Assembly (NCBI GenBank): GCA_027346925.1
Contig: DAIERH010000002.1
Span: forward strand, 1 to 58,362
DNA: 58,362 nucleotides
Direction: 5' to 3'
From: Geobacter sp.
GTDB lineage: Bacteria; Desulfobacterota; Desulfuromonadia; Geobacterales; Pseudopelobacteraceae
The translations under genes were made by a program, and so were the position numbers. Below are positions 34,719 through 44,612 of the stretch, piece after piece; within the stretch, counting starts at the first letter, position 1; each line of letters opens with the position of its first letter. The notes beneath the pieces were generated by a model. It ran no database searches. It had not been told where the DNA came from and saw only the letters and a program-made list of their open reading frames with translations.

Positions 34719-34865
34719 AGTTCCCCCCCCCCCCGGGGGGGCGATTATAGCCACCCGCCTTTTTGCAACGTGCTGCTGTCACAGTTGGGGCATTCCATTT
34801 ATTGGTAGGTTCCAATACCCGACGCAAGAGCATCCATTGCTCCGGCACAACGTTCATGAGGCACA

Positions 34866-36839
34866 TTAGTAGCCATACCATTCTGTAGTTATATAAAATG
34901 TTGTCGAACCGGTAGATAACACACTCGTATTACCGCCTGTTGTCGTAAGTCGTGCATAAATAGTAGTTGCATAACCATCCCAGGTAGGAAATGACCCGCC
35001 CTGGATGGCATTAGCCCTGTTAATCAAAGATCCAAGTTGCGAGTCATTCGTCCCGACTGTAATCGGAACAGTTAAAACATCGTGGCTTAATAAAAGATTA
35101 TTACTACCAGCGCTTGTGCCTACTATTAAAGCTGCTGACGATACCCCACCTCCCGTATATGGTGTTGTGGTTTCTGCAACTATGTTAGTTATCTTGGACC
35201 TGTTCGGTATTGTCCCGATCAATACGTCAGCTGTTGTACTAGCTGCGGAAAAAGCATTATGTGCAACTGTAACAATATAGGTTTGGGTGTTAATACGTCC
35301 ATTGGCATTAACCGTTATTCCGGTGCCGGATGCCGGAGTTACATTCAAGGTTTTGTCATATAGTGGCACATTTGTACTGTTGGCCTTCCAAGTAAAACCC
35401 AAGTCAGTATTATTAAGCGTTATTGTTTCGGTGCCATTATCAGTAAATGTTCCACCGATTCTGACATTGGTGAAAGCGTTGCCTCGTGCGGATGGCTTAA
35501 TAGTAATATCCCCGGTTGTCCCACCATCCACTCTATTCTGCGCGGAAGTAGCATCAAAAGTAATTTCAGTAGCAGCCGTGTTTGTTGCGTAGTTAAAAAT
35601 ATTGGATAACAAATTTTTTGATCCGCTAACCAATATCTTGCCCGCTTCAGCATTAGTCCCATTAACCGTATTATCGTGCGAGTTTTGACCTAATTCTATG
35701 TTGGTGGTGTTTTGTTCGATCGTTCCGCCATAAATATTATTACTGAAAGCGTTGTTGACTAGCAAACCACGCCCCGAAACTCCCTCTATAACCGGGTTTA
35801 CAATAGTTACCCCTGTTGTCGAGTCACCGTTCCCAGAAGTCCCGCCAAGAACAATTCCGTTTACAGGCGTAACCGTGAACACTCCCTGGTTCAAAGATAC
35901 GCTAAAATTATCCAGTTTCCCGATAACAGTAAAATCGCTTTTAAATCCATCCGCCGATACATCACTAATGCTGACATCACGTATAGTCCAATGGTGAACG
36001 TCGTTAATATATATACCGTTTGTCGCACTCGCGGTGCCCTTTATCATGAAATTAGACAAAGAAACATTCAGCTGCCCACTACCAGACAAATTAACACAAT
36101 TGCCAGTTCCGGCAAACCTCAATACTGTGGACACCCCATCACCGTGGATATTGATGCCCGTTTTTGCCCAGGCTGGTGCCGTGGAGTAAGAATAATTACC
36201 GGCTGGGAAATAGTAATCCACCCCCGCCGCCCACGGGGTGACAGTATCCCAGCCAGACCAGGGAGACGATGAAGAACCATTTCCGCTAGTGCTAAACCAC
36301 GGTATTCTGATATGATCCAAACCGGAAACCGACCCTGTCCCAGCAAACGCCTGATAATCTCCTATCTGCGGCTGAGACTGGAACGTCAGCGTCTTGCCGC
36401 TGGCGATGGTGATAATAGCCCCATTGACTGGCTGAAGTGTGATGTTGCTTGGGATTGTGAGGTTATTCACGTTCTGGTTCGTCGCATATTGCAAAGTTGC
36501 TGGAGTTGAACCAATCGCAGCCTTGGCAGTAGACAAATTACCGAACTTCTCGACATGGAAAGCAGGGCCAGACGAAACAGCATAGTTGGCCACACCGCTG
36601 GTGTTCTTAAATACTGCACCATAAGGCAATGTTGACCATGTACTGACACCATCGCCAACCTTCAGGAGCCCCGTATCCGTCTCGTAGCCAGGCTCCCCGT
36701 TCTGGAGGACAGGATTGGCTGCAAGCCATTGAGCCAATGTGCCGCGTTTGAAGATGATGCTGACACCGGTCGCGGCGAGAGTACATGCACATGTGGCAAG
36801 GACCAGCATGGATGCGATCCACATAATTCTAATTTTCAT
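34866..36839 (-). CDS. tailspike / tail fibre with beta-helix-like body
   Basis: FKRGTLAQWLAANPVLQNGEPGYETDTGLLKVGDGVSTWSTLPY then NGIYINDVHHWTIRDVSISDVSADGF repeats. Confidence 0.75.
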   Translation of the reverse strand: MKIRIMWIASMLVLATCACTLAATGVSIIFKRGTLAQWLAANPVLQNGEPGYETDTGLLKVGDGVSTWSTLPYGAVFKNTSGVANYAVSSGPAFHVEKFGNLSTAKAAIGSTPATLQYATNQNVNNLTIPSNITLQPVNGAIITIASGKTLTFQSQPQIGDYQAFAGTGSVSGLDHIRIPWFSTSGNGSSSSPWSGWDTVTPWAAGVDYYFPAGNYSYSTAPAWAKTGINIHGDGVSTVLRFAGTGNCVNLSGSGQLNVSLSNFMIKGTASATNGIYINDVHHWTIRDVSISDVSADGFKSDFTVIGKLDNFSVSLNQGVFTVTPVNGIVLGGTSGNGDSTTGVTIVNPVIEGVSGRGLLVNNAFSNNIYGGTIEQNTTNIELGQNSHDNTVNGTNAEAGKILVSGSKNLLSNIFNYATNTAATEITFDATSAQNRVDGGTTGDITIKPSARGNAFTNVRIGGTFTDNGTETITLNNTDLGFTWKANSTNVPLYDKTLNVTPASGTGITVNANGRINTQTYIVTVAHNAFSAASTTADVLIGTIPNRSKITNIVAETTTPYTGGGVSSAALIVGTSAGSNNLLLSHDVLTVPITVGTNDSQLGSLINRANAIQGGSFPTWDGYATTIYARLTTTGGNTSVLSTGSTTFYITTEWYGY

Positions 36840-36932
36840 TGCAATTTTCTCCTTTTGACTTTTCGTCAGACATCACACCTGTTCTTTTCGTGAACTCGTT
36901 CATCCACCACGATCACGTCAAAGGGTTGAAGC

Positions 36933-37034
36933 TCAATCATCGTCATCTCCATTCATGCCGCTGCAAACCTGGATGATAGCCCCGATACCAATCGCCACCA
37001 CGAGCAAGAGGATGCAGACAGTTGAGCCGGTCAT
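36933..37034 (-). CDS. 33-aa single-TM mini-protein
   Basis: MTGSTVCILLLVVAIGIGAIIQVCSGMNGDDDD; ATGA overlap with upstream gene. Confidence 0.45.
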   Translation of the reverse strand: MTGSTVCILLLVVAIGIGAIIQVCSGMNGDDDD

Positions 37035-37711
37035 AGTCCGCAAAACCTCTTGAATACGTCTGCCAAACCCAACAGATCGGCCACGCTGGTATCGGTCGGG
37101 ATTACGGCATAGGTGAGCCGCAGATACTCATTTTCTACTCGGGAAGCCGCGGCTCCCACGCGCTGGTTCTCGGAGATCAACCAAGTAGCAAACTGTTGAG
37201 CCGACATTCCCAGGTTGGCCCCCATGCCGGCGAGATAAGCACTGGCTGTTTGACCGTTTTTCGTAATGGTGGTGTCACCGGCCCCCGCCAGCACCGCCTG
37301 TGCCGCTTGATAGTTCTGCTCATAGACCGCGATCACGCCGGCATTGTCGCTAGTGACCTTTGATAATCCCAGCTTGCGGACGGCCAAGACATCGGCGGAG
37401 ACCTGCGCCCGAAGAGTCGGGCAGGCTGCCAGGACCTGGCCATCCGTGGCCGTACCGGCAGAATCCTCCCAGACCTCGGTACGCCGGTTGGCGCTGCTAC
37501 TGTAGATCGAAAACCCAGGAGAAAAACAGACTGGACGGGACACACTGGATGGATATTTTGGAGCAGGACCATTATTAAGCCGCGTCTCTGGCCCCGTGGT
37601 GCCATGCACACTCACATACTGCGGAGTCACTTGATCACGGACAACAATGGTGTATCCAGCGTGAGCCGTGGTGGGTATGACGAGGAAAAGAAAAACTAAC
37701 GATGCTTTCAT
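37031..37711 (-). CDS. secreted/signal-peptide hypothetical protein
   Basis: MKASLVFLFLVIPTTAHAGY N-terminus. Confidence 0.55.
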   Translation of the reverse strand: MKASLVFLFLVIPTTAHAGYTIVVRDQVTPQYVSVHGTTGPETRLNNGPAPKYPSSVSRPVCFSPGFSIYSSSANRRTEVWEDSAGTATDGQVLAACPTLRAQVSADVLAVRKLGLSKVTSDNAGVIAVYEQNYQAAQAVLAGAGDTTITKNGQTASAYLAGMGANLGMSAQQFATWLISENQRVGAAASRVENEYLRLTYAVIPTDTSVADLLGLADVFKRFCGL

Positions 37712-37726
37712 GTTGCAATGCCTCCC

Positions 37727-37900
37727 TTATGGGGGGAAGGGGCAATACGGGGCCCCAACAGTGATGGTCCTGGGGCATGGTGTACCCCATACTCGGTAAC
37801 AGGGCTGTCTAGCCGGTGCTTCGTAGGGGCAACAGAGCAGTCCAACGGTGGACAGCAAAACCAGTGTCAGCATCACCAAGAAGAAGTCGCGGTCTCTCAC
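37727..37900 (-). CDS. small lipoprotein-like/spanin-like protein (GTG start)
   Basis: VRDRDFFLVMLTLVLLSTVGLLCCPYEAP. Confidence 0.4.
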   Translation of the reverse strand: MRDRDFFLVMLTLVLLSTVGLLCCPYEAPARQPCYRVWGTPCPRTITVGAPYCPFPP

Positions 37901-38919
37901 TGGATCACCACTGTCCCGGAACTGTAGACTTGAAATGACAAGGTCGTCCCATTACCTCGGTATTGCTTCTCGTAGCCATCAGAAGTCTTTTGCCATCGAA
38001 GGTGGTTGGTTGAATCTCGCATCTCTAGTGCCCATGTGGTTGGGTTTATCGCAATCCGAACGTACCCGTTCAAGTCGAGAAGCGATATTGTGCCATCGCC
38101 AGAAACAAACCATCGAACATTGCCTACCAGATCTCGCACCTGATACATACTGGTGCTATCCGTCTGTGGTGCGAGTGGTTGGCGGTCAACTGGGTTACCT
38201 CCTGCTGCAGCCAATGTAGATAGTATTTGTGCTTGCGTAATAGTGCCCGGGTTTCCCGGGTCCCCCTTGTCACCTTTCGGACCAATTTTGAGAGCCGCTA
38301 TTGGTGCAATGGCGGTGCATGTCCTGCCACCGTAGCTCAAGTCTACAGATACCCAGTTATCGGTTTTGCTTGCTGAATAGGTGCCAAACCTGGCAGGCTG
38401 GAATGTTGATTGCGTGCTGTACGTATCAAACGACAACAGGGTGTTGGACGTAGGGACATGCCAGTGGTATGAGCCTGGGGTTTTCAGCAGTCCCGACTCA
38501 TACAGCTTCGCGGTATAGGGGAACATAGCCGGGACAGGAGAAAGCCCGTAAGTGTCATAGGTGAACGCCATAGGCCCAGAATCGATAACGCATTGCAAAG
38601 CAGGTGTACCATCCGCTCCGGTTGCCCCAGTCGCCCCAGTTGCCCCAGTTGCCCCAGTCGCCCCAGGTGCCCCTGGGGCACCGTCAAAAACATCTACGCA
38701 TGCCTGTGCTGTGGCACCATTAATTGTCAGTGTCTTGCCGCTGGTGCTAACACTGGAACTGCCTGTAGCAATCACGCGCAACGTATCATTGACCGTCGTG
38801 GACTTGATGTTCCCGCCGGCTGCCGAGATGTTGCCAAAACTGATCGTAGGGCCGATGACCGTGGCGCTGGCCAGGGCCGGCAGGGCAAGGCATAGCAGTA
38901 TGGCTAGGACGAGTCTCAC
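37897..38919 (-). CDS. collagen-like tail fibre
   Basis: GAPGAPGATGATGATGATGATGADG, signal-like N-terminus. Confidence 0.7.
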   Translation of the reverse strand: MRLVLAILLCLALPALASATVIGPTISFGNISAAGGNIKSTTVNDTLRVIATGSSSVSTSGKTLTINGATAQACVDVFDGAPGAPGATGATGATGATGATGADGTPALQCVIDSGPMAFTYDTYGLSPVPAMFPYTAKLYESGLLKTPGSYHWHVPTSNTLLSFDTYSTQSTFQPARFGTYSASKTDNWVSVDLSYGGRTCTAIAPIAALKIGPKGDKGDPGNPGTITQAQILSTLAAAGGNPVDRQPLAPQTDSTSMYQVRDLVGNVRWFVSGDGTISLLDLNGYVRIAINPTTWALEMRDSTNHLRWQKTSDGYEKQYRGNGTTLSFQVYSSGTVVIQ

Positions 38920-39773
38920 AGAAACGTACTCCTATTGGTCCGCCGGTTGGGCGTCAGGTGAACTCTTGAGTTAACCACCGTCTCAACCTCCCGGTGGACG
39001 AAGGAAAGGAACGTCGGGTCCGCGTCGGGCATCGCCATACCCTCTACGATGATCTTCACGCAGCCTTCACGGTACACCTCGTCAAACAGACTGTTGAACG
39101 GGAGAACGTCGGCGGGAACTGTGACCCTAGCCGGCTGCTGGAAATAACGCCCCTTCAGGCTGATATCCCACACCACCTTCGGCCGAATGAACATGGTCGT
39201 GTTGATGATCTTCATCTTGTGCGGCAGCGTCCCGGACGGCTCCCACGACTCGCCATTGAGTCCGTACCACTCCCACCAGCCGTATTCATTGTGGTCGTAG
39301 TCGTCGTTCAGGTAGGACGGCTGCAGGTGCTGGTGCTGCTGTGAGGCGGTCAGCCCGTCGATGATGCCCTGGACGTTTGCCACCAGGGGCTGCGCGGTGA
39401 CGATGGCCTGAATGTTGGAAACCAGCGTGCCGGAACTGGCCAGCAGGTTGTTGATCATGGTGAGGTTCGGTCCGGTGAGCCCGGCCGTGGTGAGTTGTGT
39501 GGTTAGACTGGTTACCAGACCTTCCACGGCCACGGCATACGGCTTCTCTGCCGGTGACAGGAAGTCGGTAGGCAGGGTGAAACTGTACTGGCCGGCCGGG
39601 ATGATGGCCGAGAGACTACCCGTCGCCAAGAGGTCAGAGTTGCGCTCCAGGAGCTTCTTGAAGATGATGCTGGTAATGGAGTTGGCGGCGCCGAAAACGG
39701 TGATCCCTGTGGGCTTCGCGTTGCCGACGCGGGGGAGAATATCGAACAGCAACTGGCTAGCGGTGTAGGCCAT
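38916..39773 (-). CDS. tail/neck hypothetical protein
   Basis: 285 aa in tail module. Confidence 0.5.
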   Translation of the reverse strand: MAYTASQLLFDILPRVGNAKPTGITVFGAANSITSIIFKKLLERNSDLLATGSLSAIIPAGQYSFTLPTDFLSPAEKPYAVAVEGLVTSLTTQLTTAGLTGPNLTMINNLLASSGTLVSNIQAIVTAQPLVANVQGIIDGLTASQQHQHLQPSYLNDDYDHNEYGWWEWYGLNGESWEPSGTLPHKMKIINTTMFIRPKVVWDISLKGRYFQQPARVTVPADVLPFNSLFDEVYREGCVKIIVEGMAMPDADPTFLSFVHREVETVVNSRVHLTPNRRTNRSTFL

Positions 39774-39776
39774 GGG

Positions 39777-40061
39777 CTAGTCTCCTTCGCTGGTTCTCAT
39801 CACGTCTGTTGCCCGTGTGTGCGCATGCTTGCCGCAAGTGGTGCAAGTCCCATTCTCGACCCTTGTCCGGTGTTCGGCCCATAGCGCGGAAAGGTCCTTT
39901 TCGAGCTTGCCGAGCCGGGCAAAAACTTCGGTGTTGAACCTGATGAAAGAATCTTTCATCTCCTTGATGTCCCCTTTGATCCCCATGAAAATCACGGCAA
40001 TCAGCGACTGCACCAGCAAAATCAACCCTCCGATGATGGACATCAACACCTGTGGACTCAT
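39777..40061 (-). CDS. small membrane protein (lysis module)
   Basis: MSPQVLMSIIGGLILLVQSLIAVIFMGI TM segment plus CTTC. Confidence 0.5.
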   Translation of the reverse strand: MSPQVLMSIIGGLILLVQSLIAVIFMGIKGDIKEMKDSFIRFNTEVFARLGKLEKDLSALWAEHRTRVENGTCTTCGKHAHTRATDVMRTSEGD

Positions 40062-40139
40062 GCACCCCCCTCTTCCTGTGTCATTCTGGATGTGCGGCAA
40101 ATAGCACGCACATCCAGCCTTAATAATTGATTTCGGGAG

Positions 40140-40535
40140 TTATCCGTTCTGCGCGGCCTGGATTTCGGGAGGAATTTCGCTCGACGTGGAAATCGACTGA
40201 GCTAGGGAATCAATCAAGGTCATACCCGAAATGATTCCCAGCCCAGTCCATTGCGCCTGGTGCAGAGATTCCCCGTTCTGGTTGGCTGCAGTCAGGGCGT
40301 TTGTGACCACCCCCGAGGCTTTCTTGATACCGTCCATAAGCGCAGACACTGGTACAGGATCAGTCTGCTCGGCCACGATGGCAGAAAGCGCCATGGGGAT
40401 CGCCGCGAACGCCGCGCCCTGATAGTCGGAACTGTGCATACTAGTCCCGGTCTGTTGCGACTGTGCATAACTGGCGGCCAGAGATAGACCGACAACCTCA
40501 GCAGCCTGGAGCAATTTGGAAAGGTCAATCTTCAT
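40140..40535 (-). CDS. lysis-module hypothetical protein
   Basis: ORF in operon register. Confidence 0.5.
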   Translation of the reverse strand: MKIDLSKLLQAAEVVGLSLAASYAQSQQTGTSMHSSDYQGAAFAAIPMALSAIVAEQTDPVPVSALMDGIKKASGVVTNALTAANQNGESLHQAQWTGLGIISGMTLIDSLAQSISTSSEIPPEIQAAQNG

Positions 40536-40537
40536 CT

Positions 40538-40768
40538 CTACTCTCCTTTCGATTGTGGGGCTTCCGCCCCTTGGTCGTTTGGGCTTGCGCTCTGCTTCAT
40601 TTGGCCTGTCATGTAGCCGGCCAGCGCAGACAGTGCGTTGCTGCCGATCACGACAAAAACGGTAATGACGGAGTCTACCTTGCCCATTGCTGCCAATATA
40701 CCACCCATCAGGACGCTAACCACGCCAAGAATGATGATACCCTTTACCGCAATTTCGTTTGTGTCCAT
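40538..40768 (-). CDS. putative holin
   Basis: two TM segments, beside endolysin. Confidence 0.55.
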   Translation of the reverse strand: MDTNEIAVKGIIILGVVSVLMGGILAAMGKVDSVITVFVVIGSNALSALAGYMTGQMKQSASPNDQGAEAPQSKGE

Positions 40769-40801
40769 GATTTGCGTGTTCCTCCTTATGGTTTTCTTAT
40801 C

Positions 40802-41359
40802 CTATACCGCAGACGAAAATGCTTTTTCGATACCCGCGGCGTACTTGGCGATGATTGCAGCGCAGTCAGTGCCATTGATGATCTTCCTTGCCGACACATA
40901 GTCACAGGCGTCATCATGGATGTACATGGACAACCTTGCCCCCGTGAAAGAGCCCCTGCGCATACCATGGCTCATGATCAGGTAAGCATCTTCTGGCACC
41001 ATGACCAATTCCGGGTGGCTGACAAAATCTTTCCCCAGTACTCGCCCCATGGCGGCGTAATTGTCTTTCCATGTCAACTGGACATAGCCCCGTCCGTAAT
41101 ATGCCTTACCTGTGCCGGGGTCAGGTACACCGTACTTGTGACCGGTCCCCTTGCCGTACTCCTCTATAGGTTGGAGGGTCTTACCCGTCTCGTGCCAGGC
41201 AGTGGCAAGCATATAAGCAGCATGACGAATGTCAGTGACATTGTCGTCCGCTTCCAACTGGTCAATCAGGAAATTGAGCCCGGACAACTGGTTCGTATTC
41301 AAGGTCCCGAACGGCCCTTGGAAGGCGAATAGGAATTTTTCTCTATCGATGGCTTGCAT
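40802..41359 (-). CDS. GH19-like endolysin
   Basis: AAYMLATAWHETGKTLQPIEEYG...YYGRGYVQLTWKDNYAAMG. Confidence 0.85.
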   Translation of the reverse strand: MQAIDREKFLFAFQGPFGTLNTNQLSGLNFLIDQLEADDNVTDIRHAAYMLATAWHETGKTLQPIEEYGKGTGHKYGVPDPGTGKAYYGRGYVQLTWKDNYAAMGRVLGKDFVSHPELVMVPEDAYLIMSHGMRRGSFTGARLSMYIHDDACDYVSARKIINGTDCAAIIAKYAAGIEKAFSSAV

Positions 41360-41829
41360 CAGAATATCTCCGCCAGAGGGTTTGGGTCTTTTCCCGTTTC
41401 AGGTGGTGCCATCGCCGGGGATTCGGCCGGAACAGCGGTTTTCTTGCGCCCGGGGGAGGCAACCGGCTGCGGAGTATCAACTACCACTTGCGCCGCCTCA
41501 ACCCGCTTCTGCTCCATAGCAATCAGTTCTTCCTGCGTCATGGTCTTGCGGAGTTCACGCCAGGCTTCAAATTCGGCCTTCTCTGCCGCGTCCATATCGA
41601 CCTTGGCACCAGGCTTCGGCTCATACTTGCGGTAATACTGGGAGCACATACGATCCTTCAGCAGGTAGTCGCGGTGCTCCTGGGAGATGACTACACAGAC
41701 GCTCGCTTGCATGTCGCCGGTCAGTTCCGGCCGGGGCGCGAATACGTACTGTACTTTGCCAATGTGGAAAATCGTGGCGCCTTCTCTCTCGATCAGGCAT
41801 TCAACCATGTTGTCGAACACGCTACTCAT
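41359..41829 (-). CDS. hypothetical protein
   Basis: ORF in operon register. Confidence 0.5.
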   Translation of the reverse strand: MSSVFDNMVECLIEREGATIFHIGKVQYVFAPRPELTGDMQASVCVVISQEHRDYLLKDRMCSQYYRKYEPKPGAKVDMDAAEKAEFEAWRELRKTMTQEELIAMEQKRVEAAQVVVDTPQPVASPGRKKTAVPAESPAMAPPETGKDPNPLAEIF

Positions 41830-41904
41830 AACTCCTCCTGTCCTTTTGTGGTGAAGTCAGGGGGGGGGGACTGCCCCCCCCCTCTTGGTTCTTTTTTCTG
41901 TCGG

Positions 41905-42345
41905 CTAGTCGCCGTACAAGAGCCACATGCTGATACTGCGTGCTCCACTGCCGGTTTTGGTCCAGGTACCCCTGACGTACTGGCAGTAGCTGTCAACGTT
42001 AAAAAGGGTGGAAGTGGTGGCGGAGACAGCGTTTGCTCCGACATCCTTACTGGTTACCCACGGGCCGGAGCTGGTCGGAGCGCACTGCAGCGTAGCCGTG
42101 CCGGGCAGGGATGCCAAGGTGTCGGTTCCATTCGTGGAATAGCCGACAAAGATGGCCGTTTTCTTGGTGTTACGGTCGACTTTTTGCGCGGCGCTGTACC
42201 GGGCTGTAGAACCCAGACCTGTGTACTGGCTGAAGACCTGCGTCATGTACGCACCGGAGGGATTGTTGATCCTCTCTGCCATGGCAATTGCTGCAACACC
42301 AAGGCAGAGGGTCATGACCGTGAAAAACAACAGGAACTTTCTCAT
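41905..42345 (-). CDS. secreted-like virion protein
   Basis: signal-like N-terminus. Confidence 0.5.
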   Translation of the reverse strand: MRKFLLFFTVMTLCLGVAAIAMAERINNPSGAYMTQVFSQYTGLGSTARYSAAQKVDRNTKKTAIFVGYSTNGTDTLASLPGTATLQCAPTSSGPWVTSKDVGANAVSATTSTLFNVDSYCQYVRGTWTKTGSGARSISMWLLYGD

Positions 42346-42376
42346 AATGGACTCTCCTTTGTCCTGACTATGGGGG

Positions 42377-42925
42377 TTAATCCCCGTTGGATGCGCGGTA
42401 ACTGAAGACCAGCGACAGAACGGCGTTGGCGTTAAGCCCCGCGGCGCCAGCAGCGATCTTGATGCCGATCCACCGCGGGTAGGCTACGGCCGGCAGGCGA
42501 AGCCCGTCGACGACCGATGCTCGGGCAACCCCACCGGCCTGGCCGACAGTGGATGCCGTGATCAGGTTAGTGCTGGCCACGATGTCGGTAAAGTCCTGCT
42601 TGAGGGCCGCAACGGTCATGGTCAGGCCGGCACCAGTATCGATGTCGTCCGCGCAGAGGATGCAGTCGACCGGTACGTGATACGCCGGCAGCGGCAGTGC
42701 CACGTAGATGTCATTGGTGGCAAGCGGATCAACGGCGGCGGTCAGGGTGATCTTGCTTTCGACGGTAACCGTCTGAGCATCATGCACCGCGGTAATGGCC
42801 GGATACGTCCCATCTGCGGGGACGTTGGTAGTAGCATCGCCGGCAGTCGGTGCCCCGGTGGCGGTGTTGCTGGTCGCCGGGGTGACTCCGGTTGCCTTGT
42901 CCATGTAACGAATGGTCTGTGCCAT
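42377..42925 (-). CDS. capsid decoration/head protein candidate
   Basis: 182 aa directly downstream of capsid. Confidence 0.45.
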   Translation of the reverse strand: MAQTIRYMDKATGVTPATSNTATGAPTAGDATTNVPADGTYPAITAVHDAQTVTVESKITLTAAVDPLATNDIYVALPLPAYHVPVDCILCADDIDTGAGLTMTVAALKQDFTDIVASTNLITASTVGQAGGVARASVVDGLRLPAVAYPRWIGIKIAAGAAGLNANAVLSLVFSYRASNGD

Positions 42926-42974
42926 GTCTTTTCCTCCGAAAAAGGGGTTAGAGGGGCGTCACCGCCCCTCGTGA

Positions 42975-44078
42975 TTACGGTTTCTTCGCGGCAGTATCAA
43001 CCGCCATGACACCAAAGTCAAGGCCGTTGAAGGTAACCTTCTTGATCCCCATGATGACGTTGGTGTAGATGGCAATCTTATTGCCGGCGTCCTTTTCCTC
43101 TTCGCGCCAGCCGAAGCGAAGATCCTTGCCCGGGGAGCCGAAGGCGATGGTGGCAGCCTGGACACCGCAGAACAGTGCGCGGCTGGCGGAGACGTTGGAA
43201 CCGGCGCCGTAGTCGGTGAACCGGATCACATTCTGGTGCTTGTGCATGACAACATCGTTGTGGATACCGATGGCACCGGTGATGAATGCCGACTTGTTCC
43301 CCAGGGCGGTGGCCAGGGCTTTCTGGATTTCGGCCCAGCCGTTGGTGTCGGTCCCGTTACGGAGGTCGAACGACTGGTAGGGGTCCATGACGCAGAGGTA
43401 ACGCTTCTCGCCCTCCACCTCGGCCGGCTGGATCTGCGGGATACCCTGTGTACCACCGCCCATCATCTCAGCGTAGGCCACGCAACGATCGATGGCTGCC
43501 AGGCTCATCTTGTCAGTCGCGGCCAGGTTGGCCTTGGCCGTTGCCGTGCCACCGTAAACGATGTGCTGGCTGTCCGGAGAGGTGAAGCTGTTGTTGGCGT
43601 AGCCGGCGAATGCCGTGCTCTCGATGAACTCGGCGTTGGTCCCCCGGGAACCGGACAGGTACATGAAGAAGGTCTCGTCGAAGAGCCGAGCCCAGTAGTC
43701 GGTCTGCCTGGCCTTACCGATCTTCCGCAGGTCGTGCAGGGTCCGCTTGCGGGTCATACGTCCACCGCAGTCAACCCCGTGCCGCAACTGGTCGATGTAC
43801 ACCACGTCGGTGTAGAAGTTCAGTTGCTCCTCTTTGCCCTCGATCACATTGTCGCCCTGGGTTGGAGCGGCCTTGAGCTGCATCGACAGGTCGTAGGTGA
43901 TCTGCTCGCCGGAATCCGCTTCCAGGTCCGTGAGCCTCCAGATGGGCTTGGTGGGCACTTCGCCGGACCCCATGAACTTGTTGGTCCAGTACCCCTTCCG
44001 CCCGATGTCGACCGCCAGATTACCGGAGTAAATCTTGACGGCCATGGCGTTGTTCAAACCGATAATCGTCTGTGCCAT
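42975..44078 (-). CDS. N4-gp56-like major capsid protein
   Basis: MAQTIIGLNNAMAVKIYSGNLAVD...KFMGSGEVPTKPIWRLTDLEADSGEQITYDL. Confidence 0.8.
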   Translation of the reverse strand: MAQTIIGLNNAMAVKIYSGNLAVDIGRKGYWTNKFMGSGEVPTKPIWRLTDLEADSGEQITYDLSMQLKAAPTQGDNVIEGKEEQLNFYTDVVYIDQLRHGVDCGGRMTRKRTLHDLRKIGKARQTDYWARLFDETFFMYLSGSRGTNAEFIESTAFAGYANNSFTSPDSQHIVYGGTATAKANLAATDKMSLAAIDRCVAYAEMMGGGTQGIPQIQPAEVEGEKRYLCVMDPYQSFDLRNGTDTNGWAEIQKALATALGNKSAFITGAIGIHNDVVMHKHQNVIRFTDYGAGSNVSASRALFCGVQAATIAFGSPGKDLRFGWREEEKDAGNKIAIYTNVIMGIKKVTFNGLDFGVMAVDTAAKKP

Positions 44079-44141
44079 GTGCTGCCTCCCTTGTGGTTTA
44101 CCGGCGGTCGTCGGCCGATGGATTTTGCGGCAGTGCCGCGC

Positions 44142-44609
44142 TTATGCAGGTAGATACCCTGTCTCGAATGCTTTGGCTGGGCTGTAGCTCTGGTAGCCGT
44201 CGTCGTAGACCACGAACCATCCACCCTCTTCCGGGTTGTGATTGGCCAGCCATGAGTCATCTACGGTGACGCTTTGGCCGATAAGCCCGAAATGGAGCGT
44301 GGCCGTGGCGCACTTGACGATGCTGTCATCCTGGTTGTGTAGGTCTATCTTCGTGATCTTGGCTGCCTGTACCATCTTGTGACACCGGTACACCGGCAGT
44401 GTGCATCCTTCAGCCATGTCCGCCTCCTCAAATTTGGTCAGCTTCATGTGCCGGATAGGTATGGACGGGTCGGCTCGGATCACCATGATATTGGCCGGCC
44501 TCGCACGCCTCACCATGACGATAGATATTCGTCTTGTGGCGTGACTGGCGATATGCGACAGGTCAAATACCAGCTCGTCACCGTCGTTGATGATCTTGGT
44601 CAGGGACAT
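44142..44609 (-). CDS. hypothetical protein
   Basis: ORF in head module. Confidence 0.5.
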   Translation of the reverse strand: MSLTKIINDGDELVFDLSHIASHATRRISIVMVRRARPANIMVIRADPSIPIRHMKLTKFEEADMAEGCTLPVYRCHKMVQAAKITKIDLHNQDDSIVKCATATLHFGLIGQSVTVDDSWLANHNPEEGGWFVVYDDGYQSYSPAKAFETGYLPA

Positions 44610-44612
44610 GGG

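Noticed and set aside
34866-39773. Diversity-generating retroelement acting on tail fibre genes
   Set aside because: No reverse transcriptase ORF and no template/variable repeat pair noticed
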